A stretch of 64,000 bases of DNA from Liriodendron chinense (GCA_003013855.2 PVNU02003892.1:1736001-1800000); one strand, 5' to 3'. Shown: positions 47,140 through 59,320, numbered from the stretch's first letter. Translations and numbers: made by a program. Notes: generated by a model not told the origin, from the letters alone.

Positions 47140-47894
47140 ACCCCAACCAACACCTTTGGTCTGTTTCCATGGCCCAACTTACTGGCCAATCTAGCTAGTA
47201 GTAGCCCAATTCTACACTCACAAGATAATCTTGTAGACCCTTTACGGGTTTCAATTCATTATTTTTTTGTATAAATCCTGAGAGCTAGCACTCCCACAAT
47301 TTACAATTTTTTTTTAATAAACTTAGAGTACTTCTTTGCATCCATAATCCTAATAAATATAATAAAATTTGAAACCTTTTAACCTTTTTAGGTATCCAAC
47401 AATTGTCTTGGGGTCAAGTTTTTTTTCTTACGAGCTAAAAGGTTGGTTTCTCTAAGACAACCCTATACATGAAGGTGTCATAAATTAGGATTTTCGATAC
47501 AACCTTACTTGGGACTTGATTCAGAAAATGCATAGTGTATATGTGATGATGTCATAGTCTTGTAGTTATTCTATAAATTAAAGGTCTCTAGGTAAATTAT
47601 TCATTGTATATAAGGTGTATGTGCCATAATAAGAGTAATCATCTAAAGGTAACAAAGCACTTCCACCCATTCTAAGAAGCCATAAGGTATGGTTCAAAGA
47701 TATCTATATATATTACCTTTAAGAGTCTTATATATATTCCGGATAACACCCTTCTAGTGTCATAGTCTATTTATATTTAATGTGGTCAGTATAAATTTCT
47801 AGTCTGTAAAGTCAAAGAATGAATTTTGTTTATTACACAAGCCATTCTAATATCGTCTCATGAGAGAAATGGCTTAACTGTGTATGCTACAACA

Positions 47895-47954
<60 letters not shown>

Positions 47955-48560
47955 TATATAAAATTCTCTAGCTTTACTAAGTGTCATTCTATTTCTATGT
48001 AAAGACTAATGCCTTAGATGTATGCGATATTCAAGTCTAATTGCTAAAAAATTTAACTAAAAATGCCTGTGCCAATCATACACAAATCATAATAAATATT
48101 CGATTTTTCATTTTCAAAATTTAACACATAATCACATCGTTTAAACAAGAAATAAAAACTAAATTGCACCTCATAGAAGGCATATAAACAATAGTCTATT
48201 AGATTTAAAGTTTGACCTAACCCTGACCTAAACCTACAAACTTTATTTACCTTATTGTTTGCCTTATTGTCATTGTCCACATAGACAGATTTTTCAACTT
48301 CACTTGAACTTTAGCGATGCAACATATTTTGCATGGAATTATATATGTGAATAGCGATATCATAATTTATTTATTGTGAATTTAATGACACATTAGCTAG
48401 ATTAGATAGAAAATGGACTAAAATAAAATTCTTCTCATTCCTTACGAGTTATTCTCTAAGGCTGCGTTTAGATGCCTATAGGTTTTTTAAGTTGTAAGTA
48501 AGTTATTACTTGTTTGGATGTAAGATGTAACTAAACTGTAAGTTAGTTACATGTAATAAG
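47140..48560. other. Intergenic with TA microsatellite
   Basis: (TA)n with one interruption at 47896-47960. The first part may continue the LINE fragment split by the solo LTR. No gene was seen. Confidence 0.45.
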
Positions 48561-48569
48561 CTGTATATT

Positions 48570-49210
48570 CACTACAGGTGGGCAATAATCTGGGCCGAGC
48601 TAAGTTAGCCCTAGTTTGGGTTTGGCTCATTTTTGTGCCACCCTAGTTTGTGGATTGGCTCGGCTTAGGTTTCAAGTCGACCTATGCGGCCTGAGTTTGG
48701 TTTGCACCAGAAAAATCTGGTTCGGGCGGGGATTGGTTTGGTCGAAAATTTTGGATTAGGTTAGGCCGAGTTCGAACAGGTGGCGACTCTTTTTTGTTGT
48801 TTATTTAAATAGAAAAGAATTAAAAAATTAGAAATGACATAAAAAATACAAAAGCATTTTACTACATGATGTTTAACATCCTTTAAAGGAGGAGTGCAAC
48901 TTCAAAATAAACATGTACGAGCCTTTTCCAAGCAAAAGAAACGATGTTGTTTAGGGTTTTTTTTTTTTTTTTTAATACCTTGTATCATATGGGTCGGGCT
49001 GGTCCAAACCAGGCCGAGCCGAGCTTCGGACCGGGCTGGATCGGCAGTGTAAGAGATTGGGTTCGACTCGTTTATTAAATGGGCTGCATTAGGGTAGCTC
49101 CTACTGGCTCAAACTTCACTTCGAAGCAGGCCAAACCGAGCTTTAATTTTTCGATACAGGCTGGGCCAAACTTCCAAGCTGGTTCGATTTATGTCCAACT
49201 CTAATATTCA
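48570..49210. repeat. Degenerate GGGCCGAGCTTGG-type low-complexity DNA
   Basis: 'ggccgagc', 'ggcttgg' and 'ggttcgggc' words recur with variation, like 41800-42600. Not coding. Confidence 0.6.
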
Positions 49211-49982
49211 CACCAACTAGAGCTTGGAGTAGGTAATTATTTAAAAATTAGATTAACACATAAGAAAGCTTAGATAAAATTATTTCATTTTATTAAGTAT
49301 ATAAATGAATAATTAGGCTGATTTTTAGGCTAAACTAATCAATGAGTGAGCTCTAAAAGTGGGCCTACGTATTCGAAATATTAGTAATCTGGAACAAAAC
49401 TTAAGGTAAGCAAAAGAGAACTACAAAATTTTATTTTCTTTCTCAGATATATTTATATCAATGCTGGAAGAGAAAGAAATATAAAATAAATTATAACAAA
49501 CTAGAGTAATCTATTTAGTAACCATGCTCTCCAACCATATATACATTTGGACCGAGGATATATTAGGCACTTTAGCAGGTTGGATCATAGATTTTCTAAT
49601 TCAACAGTCCAGATGCTTGGACAAAGCATTAAAATAAGATGAAGTGAAATTCAGAAGTGTTGGACCAGTCTAATATTTATGTATGGGGCCACAAAAGTAT
49701 TGGATCAGTCTAGTATTTATGTGTTTTAAGTTATTCCTAGTATGAATAACCTAATGAACACTATGGATATAAATATCATGGTGGGGCCTAGGGAGGTTTC
49801 AACGGTATGCTTTCTCTACCCATGTTTCTTGTCATGCAACCCACTTTTGTTTTGCATCAGCCTCATTTTTGGGCCCATATCTTAACACGATTAGGGAAAA
49901 TGTAAGGATAGGGATGAGTTTCTCACAAACATCATGGTGGGCTATCTTTCATATTAGGAGTTCTTAAGATTGTGACACATGA
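49211..49982. other. Intergenic with a partial MITE copy
   Basis: 49740-49980 contains 'catggtggggcctaggga' and 'cctcatttttgggccca', shared with the foldback family next door, but only one arm is visible. Confidence 0.5.
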
Positions 49983-50552
49983 ACGCAGGTTGGGTACTAC
50001 ACCCACCAAGACCTAGCTAGAGACAGATGGTCTTGTTAAGGGCTCTGTGGGGCCCATAGTGATGTATATCTTTTATCCATGTTGTCTATCCATTTTGACA
50101 AATCATTTTATGAAACGAGGCCAAACAAAAGTTAGATCGAAGGATCATATCGAAGGATCATGTGGATCACACTACAGGAAGTAGTGGGGAAAACAAGTGT
50201 ACCGTTAAAAACTTCTTAGAGGCGATAAAAGTTTTGGACGAAGATGATATTTATGTTTTCCCTTCATCCATGGTTATGTGACCCTAATGAACAGGTTCGA
50301 TGGCAAATAAACATTATGGTGGGCCCTAGGAAGTTTTCAACAATACGATTTCAATCCCCACTACTTTATGTAGTGTGGTACACTTGAGCCTTAAACCAAC
50401 CTCGTTTGTCGGCTCATGCACTCAAAGTATCTATCAAAATAGATGAATGGTGTGGCTAAAACATATACATCATGGTGGACCCCACAGAGGCCCTAACAAC
50501 CCGTTCATCTCTAGCTAGGTCCCAACGGAGGTAGTACTCAATCCGCGTTCAC
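49983..50552. mobile_element. Foldback MITE, about 570 bp
   Basis: Left 'gaacgcaggttgggtactac' pairs with the complement of right 'gtagtactcaatccgcgttc'. 'gacctagctagaga' is mirrored at both ends. The interior has 'ttttcccttcatccatgg' and the mirrored 'catcatggtgg' type ends. No clear target duplication. Non-coding. Confidence 0.75.
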
Positions 50553-51970
50553 GATTTTTAGATTGAAAGTAAGAACATGGGCCGTACTTGGAGAAGAGAG
50601 GGAGATGCTTGGAGAGAGATAGGGGGAGAGGCTCGAATTATAGAGAGAAAGGGAGAGAGAGATTATTGAGAGAGTGATCTTCATCAATGGTGTCCTTCCT
50701 ACCAGTTGCGTTTCTCCCATCACCATGTTGCATTACCGATGGGACGCCAAAATTCAACTCTTGATTGTGCTCATAATGCATTCACTATATGGCAACTGTT
50801 ATGGGGATAACCCGAGCTGAACTAATAAGGAGAGCAACTCATGGGCCTAGGTCCAAATTCATTAGCTCAGCTACCTGCACTGACCTCTCTCATAAGGAAG
50901 AGACTTGAAGTACATAGCCGAGATGACTTGAAGGGTTGATCTCAGTGGCAGTCGACTCAGGTCAGCGCTTCTGACATCTCAACCGACCTAATCGTCAGGT
51001 CGGCCTTAGTCCCGCTCTCTAGCAACCACCAACTTGGATCATCGCCGGGATAACCGCGGGCGAAAGTCCAGGGACGTGACTAAGAGGAACGGACACATGT
51101 CACTAGCCGTTATGGGCACAATCCATGTCCTCGAGAATTGTGCCCCTCGACGGGAATCTCTCCTACAACTATAGCCACAACATGGGCATGCCAGTGGCCC
51201 ATGATTACTCCTTCGATTTCTATAAGAGTTATCTTGCATTCCTGACTCATACCCATCTAACTTAGGCATCGGAGGATTTACGACCGGTCCTCGGCCACCT
51301 TTGTAGTCTCTCAGTGTTGTACAAGAACAAGATTTACATATCTAGCCAAATCATTAGCAAAGGGTCATCTCAGCGTATCAACTCTAGGTGGATCTTGGTC
51401 CATCTCATCTGTTGTCCAAAAATCTGAAACAACAGCAACAATAAATACTGATGGGCTTGAGGTGAACAATGAGTGGATACATGTTGATGCATAAGTAACT
51501 TTGATATCAACCGTTAGCTTCCAATGTGCAATGAAAAACCGATCTATGCATCAATGATGAAAACAGTGGTAGTTTATTTAGATGAGGATCAATGAGGTTT
51601 GAGCTTAATATTTCGTAGCTTACACCTTTCTAAAAATTTTATAATGAAACTGGAGGTCTTTGCATATGTAGATGAGGGGACCAAAATTAGTATTTATATA
51701 AAATGGCCTAAAGTAGTTTAAGCCTATCACAACTACTTCTCCTTTAAGAGTTTCCACACAAGAAAGAGTGTATGTCTATCTAAATACTAAGAAGCATAAT
51801 TCAAGTGTACCACCCAAACCTATCTACAATTAAGGCCCATGGTATGTCATATCCATATAATCTAATGGTCATAATAAAATTGATGATCATATCTATGTAA
51901 TTTAATGGTCATATCAAAATGGGTGATCATGTAGGGCCCACCTAAGGAAAGTCTCATGTAATCTGTATAA
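50553..51970. other. Intergenic, nothing firmly recognised
   Basis: 50780-51330 is GC-richer, with 'ggtcggcc' and 'cgaccg' wording. It may be a transposon fragment, but I found no domain or terminus. The rest is AT-rich. Confidence 0.4.
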
Positions 51971-51974
51971 TCTT

Positions 51975-52078
51975 GAGCCCATCTGCGTATCGCTCTTAGT
52001 CAACACTAGTAATATTAGGAAATCACCGAGAGCCCATCTGCGTATCGCTCTTAGTCAACACTAGTAAAATTAGGAAAT

Positions 52079-52113
<35 letters not shown>

Positions 52114-52330
52114 GGGGTTTCCTAATAAGTTGACAGAAAAAAAGATATGAGAGAGATTTTCATCACCTGGCATGACCATAATTTTCAGAGATTTTCATCA
52201 CCCGGCATGACCATAATTTTCAGTCGTTGGAGAGAGAGAGAGCTGGGGTTAGGCTGGTCAGAGAGAGAGAGAGAGAGAGAGAGAGAACTGGGTTAGGCTG
52301 GTCAGAGAGAGGGAGAGAGACTTGGGCCGG
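51975..52330. repeat. Cluster of short tandem duplications and (GA)n tracts
   Basis: A 55-bp block starting 'gagcccatctgcgtatcgct' is at 51975 and 52030. A 35-bp block with 'ttttcatcac.tggcatgacc' is duplicated at about 52154-52223. A 'ggttaggctggtcagagag' block is duplicated at 52240-52315. (GA)n tracts are at 52084-52110 and 52260-52287. Confidence 0.85.
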
Positions 52331-52917
52331 GTTAGGTAGACTTTGACCAGATTGATTGAAGAAGGATACATTCATGATGGTGGAAAAGACTAATGACAAA
52401 CGTATTTTGAGGGAGTTTTGTAACGTGCGGAAATAAACCATTAAAAAAAGGAATAAAGAAAAATCTCTCTTGCCTTCATTTTCTTTTCCTTCATCCACTA
52501 GAAAATCTACGGCACTATTAAGCAGGTTGTCTTTTTCGGAAAGAGTACAGTACTCTAGAGAGAGTGATGTTTCATACGCAGGCACTAAAAAACTTGTACA
52601 CGTGACATATAAGTGTCTCAATTTAAATGGCCCAAATTGAAAGTCCCATTTTAAATAGATCATGAACAAAAAGTATATCATCTAGCTAGTCGATTGGGTG
52701 ACATTGGACGGTTGAGATGAAAAATAGCCTACATTTGAAATTCAACAAACAAGCCAGGCTTGAGGTACCGTCCTAAACCGGAACATACGCGTACTGGTAC
52801 CACCCATGAACAATATGAGGTTATCAGTACCATGTCAGCCCAAAACACCCCAATAGTACCGGGTGAGATGGGGTGATACGTAACAGGTATCGTTGGTGAA
52901 TGATACGTGACGTACAC
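52331..52917. other. Intergenic, nothing recognised
   Basis: A 153-codon - strand frame partly overlaps here but shows no family motif and starts in (GA)n. No other signal was seen. Confidence 0.5.
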
Positions 52918-52928
52918 CCCCATTTCAG

Positions 52929-53444
52929 GAAATCGGATTGCGTACTGAGTCACTCAGCACGCGCTCTTATCGTATTGAGTAAACTCTGTTGGCCTACCGT
53001 GAATGTATGTGGTTTATCCATGCCGTCCATCCATTTTTCCATATCAATTTAGGGGTTGAACCCAAACTTGAAGCATATCCAAAGCAAAAGTCGACCATGC
53101 CACAGGAAACAGTGGAAATCATTTCTACCGTTGACATCTTTCGAGGGCCCACAGTGATGTTTATTTGTCATCTAATCTGTTCATAAGATCACACAGACAT
53201 GGATGAAGAGAGAAAACACATATCAGCTTGATCCAAAACTTCTATGGCCCTGAGAAATTTTCAACAGTAAACATTCAATTCACAGTTTTTCCTGCGGTGT
53301 GGTCCACTTGAGCTCTGGATATGCTTCATTTTTGGGCTGATCCTATAAAATTATTAGGTAAAATGGATGGACGGATTGGATAAAACACAGAAATTATGGT
53401 GGACCCATACAGTTTAAGCGTACTGAGTTAGTACGCAATCTCTT
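52929..53444. mobile_element. Foldback MITE, 516 bp, with 11-bp target duplication
   Basis: 'ccccatttcag' flanks both ends (52918-52928 and 53445-53455). The left TIR contains 'gattgcgtactgagt', the right complement 'gattgcgtactaactcagt'. The interior shares 'ccgtccatccatttttcca', 'cacaggaaacagtgg' and 'cttgatccaaaacttc' with other copies. Non-coding. Confidence 0.82.
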
Positions 53445-53506
53445 CCCCATTTCAGATCTTGCAAACAGGATCGGATTGGGTGGGGCCCTGACCGTGGGCC
53501 CACCTT

Positions 53507-53925
53507 GAGGGCGCGGCTTCGGTGGATCCACCAAGGTGGGTGGACCCCTGACTGTGGGGTTCACAATGACGTATGTTCCTTAAATCCACACTGAACAACC
53601 ATTTTGACAACTCATTTTAGGGCATGCTACATGAAATGAAGTAGACCCAAATCTTAGGTGAACCACACCACATGAAACAGTTGTGATTGAATCTCCACCA
53701 TTAAAAACTTATGAAGTCCACTGGAATGTTTATTTGCCATCCAACCTGTTGATAAGGTCACAAAGTTTCTTGTTTCATGATGCATTTGAGATTTGGATTT
53801 GCTTCATCTTTTGGATCATTCCTTAAAATGAGTTTTCAATACAGATAGATAATGTCATGAAGTCGCGTACATCACGGTGTGCCCCACCCACCTTGGTGGA
53901 TCCAGGGATCCACTGAAGCCATGCC
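53507..53925. mobile_element. Inner foldback MITE, 419 bp, with 8-bp target duplication
   Basis: 'cccacctt' flanks both sides (53499-53506, 53926-53933). TIRs contain 'ggcttcggtggatcc' and its near-complement 'ggatccactgaagcc', then 'ccaaggtgggtgg' and its mirror. It sits inside another copy of the same broad family. Confidence 0.75.
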
Positions 53926-54406
53926 CCCACCTTATTGTATGTGTTATATATCTATGCCGTCCATCTGTTTTACTAAATTATTTTAAGGAATGAGGCAAAA
54001 AAAAAATGAAGCAGATAAACTTTATTCCATTTCCGGAAGTGAAGGTAGAAAGTGCAGACAAGTGGATCAGGTGTCAACATTCAATGCGCGTGTTGTTTCT
54101 TGCTTTCACTGGAAAGATAATACTCACTTAGAAAAATAGATGCAAAATCCGGTAGTGGATCTCCTGTCATCCTTGTATCCAGACCAATCGGCAGGAATAA
54201 AAACAGTGCTGTTTGACTTCAGATTTGGATGAATATAGAAGTCCTCTTCCTGGTGATCCTTTTACATGCTTTAAAATCAAATCTCAGGTGGACCACACCA
54301 CCTGAAAGAACGGAGATTGACCATTAAAAACTTCTTTTGGGCCACAAAAGTTTTGGATCAAGCTGATATTTGTTTTTTTCCTTCATCCACATCTTTGTGA
54401 ATGTAA

Positions 54407-54538
54407 CCTAATCAATAAGTTGGATGGCAAATAAAAATTATAGTGGGCGACCTAATCAATAAGTTGGATGGCAAATAAAAATTATAGTGGGCGACCTAAT
54501 CAATAAGTTGGATGGCAAATAAAAATTATAGTGGGCGT
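54407..54538 (+). repeat. 44-bp sequence in three near-identical tandem copies
   Basis: Copies begin 'cctaatcaataagttgga' at 54407, 54451 and 54495, identical over almost their whole length. They triplicate a piece of the MITE interior, so the expansion postdates that insertion. Confidence 0.9.
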
Positions 54539-55195
54539 TAAGCTAGGTTATATAAAGCTTTTAACGGTGGCCGTTCAATCATCACTGTTTCCTATGGTGT
54601 GGTCTACCTGAGATTTGGATCTGCTTCATTTTTGGGGTCATACCCTGAAATGATCTGGGAAAACAGATAGACAGCCTGGATATGCAATACATACATCAAG
54701 TTGGGGCCCATGGCCAGAGCTGCACTTTACTGGGTGAGGCCGGGCTGCACCTGATCCACTCCCTTACAAACAAGAATCAGTGAAAATCTCATCCACATAG
54801 GGTGCAAGTTCTAACTACAGCTGGCTTTACCATTGATTGGATTGGAGACTAACATAGAATCTCTTTCCATCCAAAATAATTGAAAATCCTACTGGCATTT
54901 GCAAATCTGCATTAGGGCACGTTTGGATGACCTGGAAAGCAGACAGTGTGGGTTGAACAGGTCTCAATCCAGATAAGAACCGGACCCTATTGTTATCATC
55001 TCAATTACGATTTGGGGTCAGGAAAGCATGATTACCTACGGGTGGATCGTCTATTAAAGGGTCAGGATTTGAGCATGCATCTTGAATTTTTGGTGCATGG
55101 CCCATCTTTTCATTGGTTTGGTTCGCTGAATCTTGGAGCCAGTTGTACAAGATTAAAGCCCTAGCGAAATAACTGGCCCAAGACATATGGGGGGA

Positions 55196-55910
55196 AGCGG
55201 ATTAGCTGTTATCAGGGTAACAACTTAGTGGGCGTTACCCTAACCGTATGCCTCGCCTTGATGTATTTGTTATATATCCACGCTGTACTTCTGTTTTCCA
55301 ATCTCATATTAGGACGAGATCACAAACCTTAAGAAGTTCAAAATCTCAGGTAGGCCATACTACTAGAAACAGTGATGAATAACCATTAAAAAAAATTGGT
55401 GGGCCAACAAAGTTTTGGATCAAACTGTTCTTTGTATTTTTCCATTAACAAGATCTTATTGACATTATCAACAGGTTAGATGGTAATCAAACATTACGAA
55501 AATGTTACTATGGGTCCTTTGGAACTTTTAATGGTGTGGTCCACATGAGATTTGGATATGCTTAATTTGTAAGAACCTTTACTAGAATGGGCTGGAGAAA
55601 TGGATCAACGGCGTGGATATACAAAACGGGCTTGGATCAGGTACTACTCCCCACTAGCACGCATGAGGAGATGGACGCCTACATGGCGCGTCGCCATTGG
55701 CCGACGTAGTGGGCTCTGCACCTTGGTATTAGTGGGATGTGACGGGTCTGACAAGGTGCGGGACCCGCTGTGTCGGCCAATGACGACGCGCCACGTAGAC
55801 ATCTGTCTCCTCGTCCGTCTTGATGGGGGTAGTACCTAATCCGAGCCCATACAAAACATCATCAAGGTGGGCCCCACAGTAAGGGTAACACCCACTAAGG
55901 TGCCGGGGGG
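55196..55910. mobile_element. Foldback MITE copy hosting a hairpin MITE
   Basis: Left 'ttagtgggcgttaccct' pairs with the complement of right 'agggtaacacccactaa' (about 55880-55897). The interior has MITE-family wording ('ccacgctgtac', 'ttttggatcaaactg'). It is interrupted by the hairpin element at 55628-55848. Confidence 0.65.
55628..55848. mobile_element. Hairpin MITE, 221 bp, with 9-bp target duplication
   Basis: 'atacaaaac' flanks both sides (55619-55627, 55849-55857). TIRs 'gggcttggatcaggtactac' and complement 'gggctcggattaggtactac' extend inward through 'atggcgcgtcgccattggcc' and its mirror, so arms of about 90 bp pair. The 9-bp duplication fits a Mutator-type MITE. Frames inside are artefacts. 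Confidence 0.85.
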
Positions 55911-56190
55911 ACATCATGATGTATCTGTTCATCTACGCTGTCGATCCCTTTTCTCATATCATTTTAAGGTATGGGCAAAAAAATGAGGCAGATCCAATGC
56001 TCAAGTGGACCACACAACAAATGACTCTTGCATTGAGCGTCGGATCTGTAAGTATTTTTTGGCCCATACCTTAAAATTGATATGAGAAAAGGGATGAACA
56101 ATTTGGATTAACATATACAACACGGTGCCCCCCTAAGATCTACCTAGACGCGGCTAGTGAGAGACGGCTGGGGTAGGACACAATCCGCGT
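55911..56190. mobile_element. Foldback MITE remnant
   Basis: 'cccttttctcatatca' and 'tgatatgagaaaaggg' form an inverted pair around a short centre, with family wording ('aaatgaggcagatccaa', 'caagtggaccacac'). The right end is 'ggacacaatccgcgtcc'. The left boundary with the previous copy is unclear. Confidence 0.55.
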
Positions 56191-57720
56191 CCAATCCGGC
56201 TCTGGTTGTTAAGGTCCTCGGGTTGGGAACAGTCACATGTATTTGATTCAGGTTGGGCCAGGTCTGGTCGGGTTGGGTTGAGCAAAGAATACTTCAAGTT
56301 GGGTCCGGATTGGGCACCTCAGGTTGGAATTCGGGTCGGGTTGTGGGTTGGATCCTCTTGAGATTAAGTTGGGCTCAGGTTGCCCGGGTTGCACCCCAAT
56401 CCATAGGTTGCCGTGATACCTTTTGGTGGCAATGACCGGGTTGGCTTGCGAGTTAACTCACCCGACCCACATCTTCTGAGGGGTTGGCTTTCGTGTGGCA
56501 TGGGTCAGGACTACCTGCGGGTCAACTGGCCTGACCTGCTTTTGAGGCGGGTTTGCACCAACCTAAACGGGTGATGTGTCCGGCTCAGGCTAAAAATATG
56601 GTTCATTAAAGTAAATGGTTTGAGCTTGGGTCAGTCAAGCTTTACCCATTTACAATTAAACGAGTTGGGTCAGATCAGAGGGTAATGGGGTTATAGATCG
56701 GATCTGGTTAAGAACTCTTCGCCCATTTAGTAAGTGGCTTGGGCTTGGGGTGAACCTGACCGATTGCCACTCGTATTTGGGCTCACTTAGAACATATGGC
56801 CCAGTCAGGTTTAGATGGAGTCCTTTCCGAACCTGACCTGCTCATGTTGCTTAATTAGCTGGCTGGGCCATATGACCCACCCAGCCCAAAAACGAAATAA
56901 ATTAGCTTACATTCATATGAGCAGGGTTGAGCATACCTCTAGAGTATAGCCTCATATTCCATTCTTAAACCTGACTATCATCCAGACTTGTCGGGTTCAG
57001 TCGGTCCACCTGAACAGCTAATACTTGAATGAGTCTGGTCTGGTGTGTCTACATGACCAGATTAGACTTGAATGGGTCGGGTTGATTGGGTTGGCTTGGG
57101 GTCGATGGATTTTAAGTGTTTCAGTTTGTGATACAGGGTAATGAGTGGCATGCCAGGTTCGTGATGGTCCGTGTAGTAAGCAGGTTAGGCTTGGGCTGAC
57201 TCCAACCTGATGTGTACCTGACCCATTGCTGGCATTATTTGGGCCTGGGCGTTGAGGTCCGCAGTTTTGACCCGGGTTAATTTTTAGGCCCAATAATTGA
57301 TTGGGCTGGCTTACACTTGCATCTGCCCAAAAAACTGACTATTAGGTGCAGACAGACCAGCCCAACTTATATGAGATTGGTGGCTGAATCTTTGATGGTT
57401 GCACCGAGTTGATCGGCTAGCTCATTGGCTGCGTAGGGACTGTGTCTGGACTCAAGTCATTAGCTCATGGGCTATACTTTGGACACTAGTGGTAGTTAGT
57501 ACCACACGCGAAAATGGTTCTAGGAAAGATATCAGGTCGGAACACCTAGAGCATTGGCTCGCTTGTCATGACTCATGGATCAACGACTCGCCCGAGTCGA
57601 CTCGGACTCGTTTGAGACTAGTACGGATTGGTACCACAAGGCACCCCGCATTCACCCTTGACTCAGGAAAATCAAGACCTGAGTCTACCTGGAATGAGTT
57701 AGGACGAGTTTCTGAGTGAA
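56190..57720. repeat. Degenerate GGGTTGGGTC-type low-complexity DNA
   Basis: 'gggttggg', 'ggtcgggt', 'cccgacc' and 'gactcg' words recur throughout on both strands with no fixed period. Not coding; similar in style to 26100-26887 and 48570-49210. Confidence 0.7.
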
Positions 57721-58743
57721 AAAACCATGGCCATGGAATCCCATTGGTAGAGATACGATGTGGGGCCTATGCAATTGACAGCTAGATCTCATCATTTTGT
57801 GGGCATGTTTCATCTTTCTAAAACAATGAGAAAGGCTAACAAGATCATGAATTTGCTGTTGTCTACTTCAGTAGGTGTGTTGAGGGGCCATATGGAAGTT
57901 TCTTTAATCTGGTCCAGCTCGATTGACCATGGAGCCTAAAATATCAGGTCCAGGCCCACTTCAATATAGCTAGAGCAGCATTTTGGAAATCACATTTTCA
58001 ACAGCCTAGATTAATGCATATGAAAACCATGTTCATGGCAAGGAAGAAGTACAGTGGAACCGAAAAAACGTAATAAGGTAGAGCCATTTCTCCACATGAC
58101 ACTTGACAGGGTTATGTAGCAATACGGTCGCACCGTGTGGCAATGGATGGCTCATGTTTTCAAAATAAAAATCTATAAGACAAAACCCATCCATTACTTT
58201 TCTGCAGTTAATCCCACTTAATTTTAATGGTCGCAAATAAGATGGACAGGATTGTGTAATAGATGTGATTTTTGAGACATTAACCATACACTCTAAACAC
58301 CTGCATGTGGTGGACCCGATTTGCTCATCACATGTACTGTAGATGGCTCTACCATATTCCGGCTCATCCGCAAACACGGTATCATCTCCCTTAAATGTGT
58401 GCGGGAGCATGGGTACCATGCTATGTAGAGTATGGTATGAGGAGTCGTTTTTAAGAAGCAATGCCGGGTCCAACAGAGGGAGAGTCACATCTTGAACTTG
58501 TCCCTCACACGTCCACTTGGCATTCATTCATGAAATCTAAGCCCCTCATCAGGTAGGATCGACCGGTTAGATGTATGGTATAAAAGATCGAACTTAAATA
58601 ATGACCAAGTAAGCATACACGCGTGCTGCACATGTACCGTTTTTTAATTTCTCTTACCGTTCCTGCCTATTGGACATGTGTGGCCCTTAGATAATGAGAT
58701 GCCAACAGTCGGGCCAGTCTACGGAGCGAATTGGATTAAAGAA
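57721..58743. other. Intergenic with a 164-codon - strand frame of doubtful reality
   Basis: An uninterrupted frame at 58527-58033 on the - strand has no recognised domain or motif, and its + strand reads like dispersed-repeat wording. It is noted, not called as a gene. Confidence 0.45.
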
Positions 58744-59288
58744 TGTATAACGGGTCACAAATGCATTCATGGCTTAGATGGACCGAAAAAAAGCAAGCGA
58801 GAAGTCGGCAAAAATCAGCATAATTTGGTTGATTGAAAATACGCTAGAAAACCTAGATTGCTCTCTAGACTCTTTTGGGCAGACTATTTCGGCTGCCTGA
58901 TCGACTGATGTTGATTAATCGAAATTGTTATGGAAAATCAAGTTTGGTAGGTGGACACTTTGGAGCCTTTTCAATCGATCGACTGATCGCTCAGGTCGAT
59001 CGACCAACGATGATTTGCGGACTTGCATGATTTTTCTATTTTTTTTTCTTCGATTAGGTCTCTTTCGATTTGTTCATAGGATTTTTTTTTAGAATATTTA
59101 ATGTCTCTTAAACTCGTATTAGGGTTTTAACTCTCATATTATCAATAATTTTTTTTTCGACTTTTGTCGTTTTTTCTGTAGTGGATTCAAGAAAGCTTTG
59201 TGGATTGAAGAGAGCCTTGTGGATTCAAGGTAGTTATACCTTTGAGAAAGACGGTGATCAACATCATCATGTTCTTCTCTGCATCAAG

Positions 59289-59300
59289 TGGTATCAGAGC
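59289..59300 (+). other. Primer-binding site (tRNA-iMet) of gypsy element
   Basis: An exact 'tggtatcagagc', 20 bases before the gag ATG at 59321. Confidence 0.8.
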
Positions 59301-59320
59301 AAGGACTTTTCCTAAGATCG

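Larger units (their letters stand above)
53466..54770. mobile_element. Outer foldback MITE copy, interrupted
   Basis: The left end 'ggatcggattgggtgg' and right end 'ctgcacctgatccactccc' are diverged inverted relatives. The body resumes after the inner element at 53934 ('atgccgtccatctg') and again at about 54260. It has MITE-family wording throughout 54280-54700 and an internal 44-bp triplication. 54030-54250 may be another insertion. Boundaries are approximate. Confidence 0.5.

Noticed and set aside
52220..52681. 153-codon - strand frame
   Set aside because: Starts in AT-rich DNA and ends in (GA)n-derived SLSLSL; no family motif.
58033..58527. 164-codon open frame on the - strand
   Set aside because: No recognisable domain, no neighbours or splice context, and the + strand reads as dispersed-repeat wording. 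Probably chance.
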